NCBI RefSeq assembly: GCF_000828055.2
Contig: NZ_CP010523.2
Location: 1,054,001 to 1,118,000 of the forward strand
From: Klebsiella variicola
Lineage (GTDB): Bacteria > Pseudomonadota > Gammaproteobacteria > Enterobacterales > Enterobacteriaceae
Direction of reading: 5' to 3'
Length of the DNA: 64,000 nt
This document shows, piece after piece, positions 1-8,718 of the stretch. Position 1 is the stretch's first letter; the number at the start of each line of letters is the position of its first letter. The translations under genes and the position numbers were made by a program. A model generated the notes under the pieces. That model made no database searches. It was not told where the DNA came from and saw only the letters and a program-made list of their open reading frames with translations.

Positions 1-1093
1 CCTGCCAGGCGTAGACCGGCGGGAACACCCTCAGCAGCAGGGCGAGCAGCGCGCTGCCGGCAAAGAAGCTGAGCTGGCGGTTCAGATTCCACAGCGCGCT
101 GGCGTCAGGCATCTCTTCGGCAGGCGTATGCAGGAAGGCGCTGCTTTGCGCAGTACTGCTGCATAAGCTGCCTCCGCCGCCCATCAGCGTAAAGGCCAGA
201 ATCAACAGCGCCAGCGGGCTGTGCGTATCGATCTTCAGCAGCAGCAGGATCCCTGCCGCCTGAAGCAGGCAGCCGATGACGACCAGCGGTCGTGGTCCGA
301 AACGGTTGAAATACCTGCCGGTAAAAGTGATGGCGGCGAACGAGGCCAGCGACCAGGGCACCATCAGGGCACCGATGGCCCCCGGCGCCATCCCGGTGAC
401 GCGTTGCAGGTAGAACATCCCGACCACGTTGACGCCAATAAACATCCCCGGTACGCAGAGGTAGATCAGCATCGCGAAGCGCAGCAGGGGATCGGCCAGC
501 AACGACAGCGGAAGAAAGCGAGTTGGGCGAACCGGGCCGGGGCTGTCGTTCAGCCATCGCACCGCCAGCACAAAGGTTAGCAGAGCCACAGGCAGGCTGG
601 CGAAAAAGACCCAGCGCCAGCTGAAGGCCTCGACTAACAGGCCGCCGATCAACGGCGAGCAGGCTGGCGCCAGCAGACCGACCAGCATCACCGCCGCCGA
701 GAGTTTCGCCCGCTCATGGGGCTGAAACAGCGGCCACGTCAATGCCTGGCCAAGGGGGATTAACAGCCCGCCACCCATCCCCTGCAGCGTCCGCCAGAAA
801 ATCAGCTCGCCGAGACTGCTGGCAAGCCCTGCCGCCAGCGCGCCGAGGCTGAACAGCCCCAGCGAGAGTAAAAACAGCCGTTTCGCCCCCCAGCGCTGAC
901 TAAGCCAGGCACTGAACGGTACGACGACCGTCAGACCGAGAATATAAGCATTGCTGACCCACGCCAGCTGAGAGACGGAAACCGCCAGCGCGCGGCTGAT
1001 GGCCGGGAAGGCGATGCTGGCGATAAACATATTGATTAAATCGAGAAAAAAGCCGAACAGAAAAACGGTGGCAACGCGGTGGCGATAGGTCAT
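1..1093 (-). CDS. MFS multidrug-efflux-type transporter, 3' end outside window
   Basis: Start is the ATG at 1093 behind a GGGAG ribosome site; the frame stays open to base 1, so about 364 N-terminal residues are present and the C-terminus is missing. The protein begins MTYRHRVATVFLFGFFLDL and is a run of hydrophobic helices with charged loops. A motif-A-like loop (SQRWGAKRLF) follows helix 2, and there is an SPLIGG motif-C-like stretch in helix 5, as in proton-driven drug exporters of the DHA1/DHA2 type. It would act in the inner membrane. It is divergent from the LysR gene at 1202, which is therefore its likely regulator (inference). The substrate cannot be told from sequence. Confidence 0.85.
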   Translation of the reverse strand, partial: MTYRHRVATVFLFGFFLDLINMFIASIAFPAISRALAVSVSQLAWVSNAYILGLTVVVPFSAWLSQRWGAKRLFLLSLGLFSLGALAAGLASSLGELIFWRTLQGMGGGLLIPLGQALTWPLFQPHERAKLSAAVMLVGLLAPACSPLIGGLLVEAFSWRWVFFASLPVALLTFVLAVRWLNDSPGPVRPTRFLPLSLLADPLLRFAMLIYLCVPGMFIGVNVVGMFYLQRVTGMAPGAIGALMVPWSLASFAAITFTGRYFNRFGPRPLVVIGCLLQAAGILLLLKIDTHSPLALLILAFTLMGGGGSLCSSTAQSSAFLHTPAEEMPDASALWNLNRQLSFFAGSALLALLLRVFPPVYAWQ

Positions 1094-1201
1094 GGTTCAC
1101 TCCCTCAGACAGGCGGTTACTGTAAACCCGGTGCCATGGGGGATAAACGGGGCTAGTCGGGATATACTGTCTGAATATTTTTGACAATCATCCGGACGAC
1201 G

Positions 1202-2089
1202 ATGCTTAATCTTCAGCGTGTGACCATGTTTATCGCCGTGGTGGATGCCGGCAGCTTCACCCTGGCCGCTGCGGCGCTGGGGCAGACCAAGGCGGTGGTC
1301 AGCTTTAACGTGCGGCAACTGGAAAATGAGCTGGGGGTGACCCTGCTGCTGCGCTCTACGCGTCGTCTGCGGCTCACTGACGCCGGGGCGCTGTTCTATC
1401 AGCGCGGGGTGGCGCTGCTGAAAGCGGCGGAAAATCTGCAGGATGAGGTGCGGGCCAGCCATACCGGCTTAAGTGGCGAGCTGCGGATCACCACCACGCC
1501 GGAGTATGGCGCGCAGGTTATCATTCCGGCGCTGGCCGCGTTTGCCCGTCGTCACCCGGCGCTGCGGGTGCGCCACGTTTCGTCCTCCCATCATGCGGAC
1601 CTCATTTCAGAACGATTTGATGTGGCGATACGCCTCGGTACGCTGGCCGATTCCCGCTATCGGGCGACGCGGATAGCCAGTTTCGCGATCCTGCCCGTCG
1701 CCTCTCCGGCCTGGCTGGCAAGCCATCCGGTGCAGACGCTGTCCGATCTGGCGCAAGCTGACTGGATTATTCATGAGCGTCTGTCGGCGCCGCTGCGCTG
1801 GCAGCTGCGCACGGATCAACAGACAGAGGTGGATTTCGCCATCGCCAGCGCGCCGCGCTTTTCAGCCGACAGCGCTACGGCGCTGATGAGCTTTGCCCTG
1901 GCCGGGTGCGGCATCGCCTTGCTGCCGGCATGGCTGGTAGCCGAAAAAGTGGCGCAGCGGGAGCTGGTGCCGCTCCTGTCGGAATACCATTTCCCACAGC
2001 AGGGCGTGTATGCCCTTTATCCCGATGCGCAGCATATGCCGACCCGGGTGCGGGCGTTTATTGACTTCCTGCGCGAGAAGGTCGGTTAA
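1202..2089 (+). CDS. LysR-family transcriptional regulator
   Basis: A protein of 295 residues from the ATG at 1202 (MLNLQRVTMFIAVVDAG); an in-frame TTG at 1181 would add seven residues but looks less likely. The N-terminal 60 residues are a classic LysR winged helix (AVVDAGSFTLAAAALGQTKA), followed by a periplasmic-binding-protein-like effector domain with the common SGELRITTTPEYG linker. Length is normal for the family. It is divergent from the MFS exporter across about 108 bp, the usual arrangement of a LysR regulator and its target. The ligand is unknown. It is convergent with hosA, and the two stop codons are about 8 bp apart. Confidence 0.9.
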   Translation: MLNLQRVTMFIAVVDAGSFTLAAAALGQTKAVVSFNVRQLENELGVTLLLRSTRRLRLTDAGALFYQRGVALLKAAENLQDEVRASHTGLSGELRITTTPEYGAQVIIPALAAFARRHPALRVRHVSSSHHADLISERFDVAIRLGTLADSRYRATRIASFAILPVASPAWLASHPVQTLSDLAQADWIIHERLSAPLRWQLRTDQQTEVDFAIASAPRFSADSATALMSFALAGCGIALLPAWLVAEKVAQRELVPLLSEYHFPQQGVYALYPDAQHMPTRVRAFIDFLREKVG

Positions 2090-2097
2090 GCGCCCGT

Positions 2098-2505
2098 TCA
2101 GGGCGCCATCATTTTGCGCACCAGCCGGGTGAACTGTTCACGTTCGCCATCGCTCAGGCGGCCGAGAAACTCGTCATCGATCTCATTGCCCTGCGGAATC
2201 GAACGGTTAAGCAACGCCTCGCCTTGTTCGGTCAGATAGACAAAACGGCGGCGTTTATCGGCGGGGTCGTGTTCCCGGCGCACCAGGCCGCGCGCCTCCA
2301 TCCGGCTGAGCATCTCCGCCAGCGTGGCTTTGGTACTGACCGCCGCTTCAATCAGCACGACCTGCTCGATACCAGGCTGCTCCGCTACCGAGCGCATCAC
2401 CGCATACTGAGGTTTAGTCAGATCGGGTAACGCCTGCTGCCAGCGGGCGGTATGTTGTTGAAAAAGCTGGCGCAGCAGGTGAAATGCTTCGTTTCGTAAC
2501 TCCAT
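2098..2505 (-). CDS. hosA: MarR-family regulator HosA
   Basis: A 135-residue MarR-type winged-helix protein (MELRNEAFHLLRQLFQQHTA). The recognition helix lies around VSTKATLAEMLSRMEARGLV and the wing around DPADKRRRFVYLTEQG. Sequence and context match HosA, which in E. coli represses the non-oxidative hydroxyarylic acid decarboxylase genes and is released by 4-hydroxybenzoate. Here it is divergent from the decarboxylase genes at 2680. The 174-bp gap holds palindromes like the published HosA operator, so autoregulation and control of kpdBCD are both expected. Confidence 0.85.
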   Translation of the reverse strand: MELRNEAFHLLRQLFQQHTARWQQALPDLTKPQYAVMRSVAEQPGIEQVVLIEAAVSTKATLAEMLSRMEARGLVRREHDPADKRRRFVYLTEQGEALLNRSIPQGNEIDDEFLGRLSDGEREQFTRLVRKMMAP

Positions 2506-2589
2506 GAATACTCCGTAACAAAACTGTCACCTCTATGATAGCCGTTCGTACGCCATTTTATACCCTTTCTGCGTTTTTGATTAAAAATG

Positions 2590-2604
2590 CGCACGTATAC
2601 GAAC
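2590..2604. promoter_or_regulatory. HosA-like operator, promoter-distal
   Basis: The sequence GCACGTATACGAAC contains the perfect palindrome CGTATACG at 2594-2601 with a GAAC right flank, close to the known HosA target CGTTCGTATACGAACA. A further half-like copy, GTTCGTACG, lies at 2544-2552 beside the hosA start. Binding is inferred. Confidence 0.6.
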
Positions 2605-2646
2605 GATCTTGTCATCCCCGTCCGGAGAGGGTAATTTAAATATAAA

Positions 2647-2660
2647 GTTCGTGTACGAAC
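2647..2660. promoter_or_regulatory. HosA-like operator upstream of kpdB
   Basis: GTTCGTGTACGAAC is an inverted repeat (GTTCG/CGAAC arms) ending 19 bp before the kpdB start codon. It matches the HosA operator half-sites; bound protein would block transcription or initiation of the decarboxylase operon. Confidence 0.7.
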
Positions 2661-2679
2661 AAAGTGAATGAGGTCTGGA

Positions 2680-3273
2680 ATGAAACTGATTATTGGGATG
2701 ACGGGGGCCACCGGGGCTCCGCTTGGGGTGGCATTGCTGCAGGCGCTACGTGATATGCCGGAGGTGGAAACCCACCTGGTGATGTCGAAATGGGCCAAAA
2801 CCACCATCGAGCTGGAAACGCCCTGGACAGCGCGCGAAGTGGCCGCGCTGGCGGACTTTTCCCACAGCCCGGCAGACCAGGCCGCCACCATCTCTTCCGG
2901 TTCATTTCGTACCGACGGCATGATCGTTATTCCCTGCAGTATGAAAACGCTGGCAGGCATTCGCGCGGGCTATGCCGAAGGGCTGGTGGGCCGCGCGGCG
3001 GACGTGGTGCTCAAAGAGGGGCGCAAGCTGGTGCTGGTCCCGCGGGAAATGCCGCTCAGCACGATCCATCTGGAGAACATGCTGGCGCTGTCGCGCATGG
3101 GCGTGGCGATGGTGCCGCCGATGCCGGCTTACTACAACCACCCGGAGACGGTTGACGACATCACCAATCATATTGTGACTCGGGTGCTGGATCAGTTTGG
3201 CCTCGACTATCACAAAGCGCGCCGCTGGAACGGCTTACGCACGGCAGAACAATTTGCACAGGAGATCGAATAA
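2680..3273 (+). CDS. kpdB: Hydroxyarylic acid decarboxylase subunit B, UbiX-like flavin prenyltransferase
   Basis: 197 residues from the ATG at 2680 (MKLIIGMTGATGAPLG); an ATG 12 bp upstream in frame is less well placed. The GMTGATGAPLG flavin-binding loop, the SKWAKTTIELE segment and the REMPLSTIHLENML region are hallmarks of the UbiX/Pad1/BsdB family. Such proteins make the prenylated FMN cofactor that the UbiD-type decarboxylase requires. It is the first gene of a three-gene operon and overlaps kpdC by one base (TAATG), indicating translational coupling. Expression is probably repressed by HosA. Confidence 0.92.
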   Translation: MKLIIGMTGATGAPLGVALLQALRDMPEVETHLVMSKWAKTTIELETPWTAREVAALADFSHSPADQAATISSGSFRTDGMIVIPCSMKTLAGIRAGYAEGLVGRAADVVLKEGRKLVLVPREMPLSTIHLENMLALSRMGVAMVPPMPAYYNHPETVDDITNHIVTRVLDQFGLDYHKARRWNGLRTAEQFAQEIE

Positions 3274-4700
3274 TGGCTTTTGATGATTTGCGCAGCTTTT
3301 TGCAGGCGCTGGATGACCAGGGACAACTGCTGAAAATCAGTGAAGAGGTGAACGCTGAGCCCGATCTGGCGGCGGCCGCCAATGCGACCGGACGCATCGG
3401 CGACGGCGCCCCGGCGCTGTGGTTCGATAATATTCGCGGCTTTACCGACGCCCGCGTGACGATGAACACCATCGGCTCGTGGCAGAACCATGCCATCTCG
3501 CTGGGCCTGCCGCCCAACACGCCGGTGAAAAAGCAGATTGATGAATTCATTCGCCGCTGGGATAACTTCCCGGTGACGCCAGAGCGCCGCGCCAACCCGG
3601 CGTGGGCGGAAAACACCGTGGATGGCGACGATATCAACCTGTTCGATATTCTGCCACTGTTCCGCCTCAACGATGGTGACGGCGGTTTCTACCTCGATAA
3701 AGCCTGTGTCGTTTCGCGCGATCCGCTTGATCCTGACAATTTCGGTAAGCAAAACGTCGGTATCTACCGCATGGAAGTGAAAGGCAAGCGCAAACTCGGT
3801 CTGCAGCCGGTGCCGATGCACGATATCGCGCTGCATCTGCACAAAGCGGAAGAGCGTGGGGAAGATCTGCCGATTGCTATCACCCTCGGTAACGACCCGA
3901 TTATTACCCTGATGGGCGCCACGCCGCTGAAATACGATCAGTCAGAATATGAAATGGCTGGCGCGCTGCGCGAGAGCCCGTATCCCATCGCCACCGCGCC
4001 GCTGACCGGCTTTGATGTGCCCTGGGGCTCGGAAGTGATCCTCGAAGGGGTCATTGAAGGGCGTAAGCGTGAGATCGAGGGGCCGTTCGGTGAGTTTACC
4101 GGTCACTACTCCGGCGGTCGTAACATGACGGTAGTGCGTATCGACAAAGTCTCGTATCGCAGCAAACCGATTTTTGAATCGCTCTATCTCGGTATGCCGT
4201 GGACCGAAATTGACTATCTGATGGGGCCGGCGACCTGCGTGCCGCTGTATCAGCAGTTGAAGGCAGAGTTCCCGGAAGTGCAGGCGGTCAACGCCATGTA
4301 CACCCATGGTCTGCTGGCGATCATCTCCACCAAAAAACGCTACGGCGGTTTTGCCCGCGCGGTGGGCCTGCGGGCGATGACCACTCCGCACGGCCTCGGC
4401 TATGTGAAGATGGTGATCATGGTTGATGAAGACGTCGACCCGTTCAACCTGCCACAGGTGATGTGGGCGCTCTCCTCGAAGGTTAACCCGGCGGGAGACC
4501 TGGTGCAGTTGCCGAACATGTCGGTCCTTGAACTTGACCCAGGCTCCAGCCCGGCAGGCATCACCGACAAACTGATTATCGACGCCACCACCCCGGTTGC
4601 GCCGGACCTTCGCGGCCACTACAGCCAGCCGGTGCAGGATCTGCCGGAAACCAAAGCCTGGGCTGAAAAACTGACCGCTATGCTGGCCAACCGTAAATAA
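3273..4700 (+). CDS. kpdC: UbiD-family hydroxyarylic acid decarboxylase, catalytic subunit C
   Basis: 475 residues beginning MAFDDLRSFLQALDDQGQLL, full length for BsdC/KpdC-type decarboxylases. It carries the UbiD-family core with the prenyl-FMN and metal region (KQNVGIYRMEVKGKRKLGLQ), the EGPFGEFTGHYSGGRNMTVV segment that includes the catalytic E-R-E network, and a C-terminal half typical of the oligomeric enzyme. Known relatives in Klebsiella, E. coli O157 and Bacillus convert 4-hydroxybenzoate, vanillate or related phenolic acids to the phenol plus CO2 without oxygen. The exact substrate is inferred from family only. Confidence 0.92.
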   Translation: MAFDDLRSFLQALDDQGQLLKISEEVNAEPDLAAAANATGRIGDGAPALWFDNIRGFTDARVTMNTIGSWQNHAISLGLPPNTPVKKQIDEFIRRWDNFPVTPERRANPAWAENTVDGDDINLFDILPLFRLNDGDGGFYLDKACVVSRDPLDPDNFGKQNVGIYRMEVKGKRKLGLQPVPMHDIALHLHKAEERGEDLPIAITLGNDPIITLMGATPLKYDQSEYEMAGALRESPYPIATAPLTGFDVPWGSEVILEGVIEGRKREIEGPFGEFTGHYSGGRNMTVVRIDKVSYRSKPIFESLYLGMPWTEIDYLMGPATCVPLYQQLKAEFPEVQAVNAMYTHGLLAIISTKKRYGGFARAVGLRAMTTPHGLGYVKMVIMVDEDVDPFNLPQVMWALSSKVNPAGDLVQLPNMSVLELDPGSSPAGITDKLIIDATTPVAPDLRGHYSQPVQDLPETKAWAEKLTAMLANRK

Positions 4701-4710
4701 GGAGAAAAAG

Positions 4711-4947
4711 ATGATTTGTCCACGTTGCGCCGATGAAAAGATTGAAGTCATGGCGACCTCGCCGGTGAAAGGGGTCTGGACCGTGTATCAGTGCCAGCAC
4801 TGTCTTTACACCTGGCGAGATACCGAGCCGCTGCGTCGCACCAGTCGCGAACACTATCCGGAAGCGTTCCGCATGACGCAGAAAGATATTGATGAGGCAC
4901 CGCAGGTGCCACACGTACCGCCGCTATTGCCGGAAGATAAGCGTTAA
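4711..4947 (+). CDS. kpdD: Hydroxyarylic acid decarboxylase small subunit D
   Basis: 78 residues (MICPRCADEKIEVMATSPVKG) with two CxxC pairs, CPRC near the N-terminus and CQHC around residue 28, a zinc-ribbon-like layout conserved in BsdD/VdcD/KpdD. These small subunits accompany the UbiX and UbiD partners and are needed for full decarboxylase activity in some systems; their precise role is unsettled. A strong AAGGAG ribosome site precedes the ATG, and the gene is followed at once by a terminator, so it closes the operon. Confidence 0.9.
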   Translation: MICPRCADEKIEVMATSPVKGVWTVYQCQHCLYTWRDTEPLRRTSREHYPEAFRMTQKDIDEAPQVPHVPPLLPEDKR

Positions 4948-4954
4948 TAAAAGG

Positions 4955-4977
4955 GGCCCGCTAAGTCGGGCCTTTTT
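4955..4977 (+). terminator. Rho-independent terminator of kpdBCD
   Basis: Stem GGCCCG / CGGGCC with a six-base loop (CTAAGT) is followed by TTTTT. It lies 8 bp after the kpdD stop codon. Confidence 0.9.
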
Positions 4978-5141
4978 ATATTTAGTACAATTATGGAAGC
5001 TATTTTTTCATTAAATTAAAAGATTACGTGAGGGGTTAATATACTGGGATGACTTTGCGAGCCTGCTTCCAGATTATTATAAAATCCGTCTGATTAATTC
5101 CTTGCAGATAAATTTCACGCCATGACGAGTATAGAATAGCG

Positions 5142-5202
5142 GCGGGTGCTTGAGGCTGTCTGGCCTTGAGCATTACCAGGACCCCAGACAGACGAAAGCC
5201 CC
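5142..5202 (-). ncRNA. sok: Sok-like antisense RNA region / hok mRNA leader
   Basis: The 307-bp gap between the kpd terminator and the hok start holds the family-typical leader block at 5142-5162, ending TTGAGGCTGTCTG, and a complementary AGACAGACGAAAGCCCC at 5186-5202. In hok/sok systems this structured leader pairs with a short antisense RNA transcribed from the opposite strand, which blocks translation of the leader frame and thereby of the toxin. Ends of the RNA are approximate because no promoter could be fixed with certainty. The upstream part (4980-5100) is AT-rich with no gene seen. Confidence 0.5.
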
Positions 5203-5284
5203 AGGAGATATTTCTATCAACTGAGGCTAGCGAATGAACATAGACAATTCAGATGTTAGTCTCTTCTTTGCAGGGAGGCAAGAT

Positions 5285-5437
5285 ATGCTGACAAAATATG
5301 CCCTTGTGGCAATCATCGTACTCTGTATTACGGTACTGGGATTTACGCTGTTGGTGCACAGCTCACTATGCGAGCTGAGTATTAAAGAGCGTAATATTGA
5401 GTTTAAAGCTGTTCTCGCTTACGAATCGAAGAAGTAG
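5285..5437 (+). CDS. hok: Hok-family type I toxin, small membrane protein
   Basis: 50 residues ([20 protein letters not shown]), one transmembrane helix (about residues 5-25), then the family signature L-CEL and a charged tail ending in KK. It aligns by eye with HokA/Hok[30 protein letters not shown]. The start at 5285 follows a strong GGGAGG ribosome site; an in-frame ATG at 5234 would add 17 residues and may mark a mok-like leader frame. Hok toxins insert in the inner membrane and depolarise the cell when the antisense RNA is lost. It sits alone between kpdD and mutS, as chromosomal hok loci often do. Confidence 0.85.
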   Translation: MLTKYALVAIIVLCITVLGFTLLVHSSLCELSIKERNIEFKAVLAYESKK

Positions 5438-5507
5438 CATCCGCGCGGGGGCAACCCCGCGTATGGGTTGTCAGGACGCATCCTCTAGCACCCATTTTTA
5501 GTTTGTT

Positions 5508-5540
5508 AAAACGGCAGCGCTGAGCGGCGCTGCCGTTTTT
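5508..5540. terminator. Bidirectional terminator between hok and mutS
   Basis: Ten-base arms ACGGCAGCGC (5511-5520) and GCGCTGCCGT (5527-5536) are flanked by AAA on the left and a T run on the right, so the hairpin can serve hok (plus) and mutS (minus). Confidence 0.85.
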
Positions 5541-5555
5541 CACCTTAATGGGTGG

Positions 5556-8117
5556 CTAAACCAGGCTTTTCAGACGGTAGATCCACTCCAGCGCCTGACG
5601 CGGGGTCAGGGAGTCGGGATCAAGATTCTCCAGTGCCTCAACCGCAGGCGAGGTCTCTTCCGGGGCGGCGAGCAGCGACATCTGCGTGCCGTCGACCTGG
5701 GTCGCCGCCGCGTTGGGCGAGATGCTCTCCAGCTCGCGCAGTTTCTGCCGCGCGCGCTTGATCACCTCTTTCGGCACCCCGGCCAGCGCGGCGACCGCCA
5801 GGCCATAGCTCTTGCTGGCCGCGCCGTCCTGCACGCTGTGCATAAAGGCGATGGTATCGCCGTGCTCCAGCGCGTCGAGGTGGACGTTGGCGACGCCTTC
5901 CATTTTCTCCGGCAGCTGAGTGAGCTCGAAGTAGTGTGTGGCGAACAGCGTCAGCGCCTTGATTTTGTTGGCCAGACTTTCCGCACAGGCCCACGCCAGC
6001 GATAGCCCGTCGTAGGTGGACGTGCCGCGGCCAATCTCATCCATCAGCACCAGGCTATGCTCGGTGGCGTTGTGCAGGATATTGGCGGTTTCAGTCATCT
6101 CCACCATAAAGGTCGAGCGGCCGCTGGCCAGGTCATCCGCCGCGCCGACGCGGGTAAAGATGCGATCGATGGGCCCGATCTCCACCTTCTGCGCCGGGAC
6201 GTAACTGCCGATATAGGCCAGCAGCGCAATCAGCGCGGTCTGGCGCATATAGGTACTTTTACCGCCCATGTTCGGCCCGGTGATGATCAGCATCCGCCGC
6301 TGCGGCGCCAGCTGCAGCGGGTTGGCGATAAACGGCTCTTTCAGCACCTGCTCGACCACCGGATGGCGGCCTTCGCTGATGCGAATGCCCGGCTTATCGC
6401 TAAAGGTCGGACAGCAGTAGTTCAGGGTTTCCGCCCGTTCCGCCAGGTTGACCAGCACGTCCAGCTCGGCCAGCGCGCTGGCGCTGGTTTGCAGGTCGGC
6501 GAGATGCGGCAGCAGCAGGTCGAACAGTTCGTCATAAAGCTGTTTTTCCAGTGCCAGCGCTTTGCCCTTGGAGGTCAGCACCTTATCTTCGTATTCCTTC
6601 AGCTCAGGAATAATGTAGCGTTCGGCGTTCTTCAGCGTCTGGCGGCGCACGTAGTGGATCGGCGCGAGGTGGCTCTGGCCGCGGCTAATCTGGATGTAGT
6701 AGCCGTGGACGGCGTTGTAGCCGACTTTCAGGGTATCGAGGCCCAGCCGCTCGCGCTCGCGGATCTCCAGCTTATCGAGATAATCGGTGGCGCCATCGGC
6801 CAGCGCCCGCCACTCGTCCAGCTCTTCGCTATAGCCCGGAGCGATGACTCCGCCGTCGCGGACCAGCACCGGCGGCGCGTCAATCACCGCGCGCTCCAGC
6901 AGTTCGCGCAGTTCGGTGAACTCGCCCATTTTCTCGCGCAATTTTTGCACCGGCTGACGGTCAACGTCGGCCAGCAGCTCACGCAGCAGCGGCAACTGCT
7001 GCAGGGCATGACGCATGCGGGCTAAATCGCGTGGACGGGCGGTACGCAGCGCCAGACGCGCCAGAATACGTTCCAGATCGCCGACCTGGCGCAGCACCGG
7101 CTGCAGCTCGGTATAGCGCTCCTGCAGCGCGCCGATGGTCTGCTGGCGCTCCACCAGCACGGCGGTATCGCGGACCGGCATATGCAGCCAGCGCTTGAGC
7201 ATCCGGCTGCCCATCGGCGTCACCGTACAGTCGAGTACCGAGGCCAGGGTGTTGTCGGTGCCGCCGGCCAGATTCTGGGTGATCTCGAGGTTACGGCGGG
7301 TGGCGGCATCCATAATGATGCTGTCCTGCTGGCGTTCCATGGTGATGGAACGGATGTGCGGCAGCGAGGTGCGCTGAGTGTCTTTGACATACTGCAGCAG
7401 GCAGCCGGCGGCGCACAGGCCGCGTGGGGCGTTTTCCACGCCGAAGCCGACCAGATCGCGGGTGCCGAACTGCAGGTTAAGCTGCTGGCGCGCGGTGTCG
7501 ATTTCAAATTCCCACAGCGGGCGACGGCGCAGACCGCGGCGGCCCTCGATCAGCGACGATTCGGCAAAATCTTCCGCATACAGCAGTTCCGCCGGATTAG
7601 TACGCTGCAGCTCTGCCGCCATGGTTTCGCGGTCGGCCGGTTCACTCAGGCGAAAGCGCCCGGAGCTGATATCCAGCGTCGCGTAACCAAAGCCCTTGCT
7701 GTCCTGCCAGATGGCGGCCAGCAGGTTGTCCTGGCGCTCCTGCAGCAGCGCTTCATCGCTGATGGTGCCCGGCGTAACGATACGCACCACTTTACGCTCG
7801 ACCGGTCCCTTGGTGGTGGCCGGATCGCCAATCTGCTCGCAAATGGCCACCGACTCGCCCTGATTGACCAGTTTGGCGAGGTAGTTCTCCACAGCGTGGT
7901 GGGGGATGCCGGCCATCGGGATGGGTTCGCCCGCGGAGGCGCCGCGCTTGGTCAGCGAGATATCGAGCAGCTGCGACGCGCGTTTCGCATCGTCATAAAA
8001 TAGCTCGTAAAAATCCCCCATCCGGTAAAACAGTAGAATGTCAGGATGTTGCGCCTTCAGCTTGAGATACTGCTGCATCATCGGCGTGTGGGCGTCGAGA
8101 TTGTCAATTGTGCTCAT
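5556..8117 (-). CDS. mutS: DNA mismatch repair protein MutS
   Basis: 853 residues, the same length as E. coli MutS. The N-terminal mismatch-recognition domain carries the Phe-x-Glu wedge in [11 protein letters not shown] (around residues 30-40). The C-terminal ABC-type ATPase has Walker [10 protein letters not shown] and a Walker B/signature region, [12 protein letters not shown]. The final 50 residues contain the tetramerisation tail. MutS binds base mismatches and small loops and recruits MutL. It transcribes leftwards into a terminator shared with hok. The mutS neighbourhood is known to be variable among enterics, and here it is flanked by acquired material on both sides (hok/kpd and the Hcp islet). 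Confidence 0.98.
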   Translation of the reverse strand: MSTIDNLDAHTPMMQQYLKLKAQHPDILLFYRMGDFYELFYDDAKRASQLLDISLTKRGASAGEPIPMAGIPHHAVENYLAKLVNQGESVAICEQIGDPATTKGPVERKVVRIVTPGTISDEALLQERQDNLLAAIWQDSKGFGYATLDISSGRFRLSEPADRETMAAELQRTNPAELLYAEDFAESSLIEGRRGLRRRPLWEFEIDTARQQLNLQFGTRDLVGFGVENAPRGLCAAGCLLQYVKDTQRTSLPHIRSITMERQQDSIIMDAATRRNLEITQNLAGGTDNTLASVLDCTVTPMGSRMLKRWLHMPVRDTAVLVERQQTIGALQERYTELQPVLRQVGDLERILARLALRTARPRDLARMRHALQQLPLLRELLADVDRQPVQKLREKMGEFTELRELLERAVIDAPPVLVRDGGVIAPGYSEELDEWRALADGATDYLDKLEIRERERLGLDTLKVGYNAVHGYYIQISRGQSHLAPIHYVRRQTLKNAERYIIPELKEYEDKVLTSKGKALALEKQLYDELFDLLLPHLADLQTSASALAELDVLVNLAERAETLNYCCPTFSDKPGIRISEGRHPVVEQVLKEPFIANPLQLAPQRRMLIITGPNMGGKSTYMRQTALIALLAYIGSYVPAQKVEIGPIDRIFTRVGAADDLASGRSTFMVEMTETANILHNATEHSLVLMDEIGRGTSTYDGLSLAWACAESLANKIKALTLFATHYFELTQLPEKMEGVANVHLDALEHGDTIAFMHSVQDGAASKSYGLAVAALAGVPKEVIKRARQKLRELESISPNAAATQVDGTQMSLLAAPEETSPAVEALENLDPDSLTPRQALEWIYRLKSLV

Positions 8118-8231
8118 GGGGTGTTATCCAGATCCCTGATTTGAAATGGCTGCGATTTTGTAGTTGTCGTCGTTATCACATGGATGAGACATGATAACGG
8201 AGATGGGCAGGTGAGGGAAACCGACGAAAGC

Positions 8232-8258
8232 GCGCGGCGCGATCCGGATTCCAGTTGC
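8232..8258. repeat. 27-bp direct repeat, left copy
   Basis: This segment (core GATCCGGATTCCAGTTGC) is identical to 9901-9927. The two copies bracket the AT-rich hcp/effector/immunity islet. The remaining bases of the 268-bp mutS upstream gap (8118-8385) hold no gene; an imperfect GTTATC/GATAAC inverted repeat lies near 8172-8198. Confidence 0.9.
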
Positions 8259-8385
8259 AGAGGGGGCGGGGTACCGTCACAGTGATTGAACCGCCGCCAC
8301 GCGATCGTCTTCATACATTACGTTCGCCGTCGATGTTGTTCTGCCTTCTGGCCGCAGACCTCGTTACGACAACGGCTTGTGGTTG

Positions 8386-8718
8386 CTAGTCGTAAAGCCA
8401 TTTACCTGCTTTTGCTGATTCGGCAAACATTTTGATGGTTAAAGGTTTACGCGTTTTTTCTACATCTTCTCGTTTTACTTTAAACCACCGAGTTAGCATT
8501 GGAGTATTCTCCCAAGGGAAATAACACGACCATTTAACACTGGAAAGATCAACATTAAATTTTTGTTCAAATTTATTTAAAGCGTCATGCAGATCGTCGC
8601 CGGGAGCATCAAATAAGTCATAATCAAGTTCCAATGGGATTTCTTTCCAATTTTTATCTAAACGGGTTGAGATCTCATCTTTAAACAAGTCTAAAACCTG
8701 ATCTTGAATGCTTTTCAT
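8386..8718 (-). CDS. DUF1493-family protein, candidate T6SS immunity protein
   Basis: 110 residues from the ATG at 8718 (MKSIQDQVLDLFKDEISTRL), which overlaps the stop codon of the upstream gene (TAATG); an ATG at 8733 would add five residues. It is acidic and small, with the DUF1493 pattern: an FEQKFNVDL stretch, an aromatic WSCYFPWE segment, and a C-terminal PLTIKMFAESAKAGKWLYD. DUF1493 proteins are of unknown biochemistry and recur beside small Hcp-linked genes in enterics. Position immediately after a candidate effector suggests it is the cognate immunity protein; this is inference. Confidence 0.75.
   Translation of the reverse strand: MKSIQDQVLDLFKDEISTRLDKNWKEIPLELDYDLFDAPGDDLHDALNKFEQKFNVDLSSVKWSCYFPWENTPMLTRWFKVKREDVEKTRKPLTIKMFAESAKAGKWLYD

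Noticed and set aside
8114..8314. Short minus-strand frame upstream of mutS
   Set aside because: No ribosome site, no homology recognised, and it runs through the direct repeat copy.
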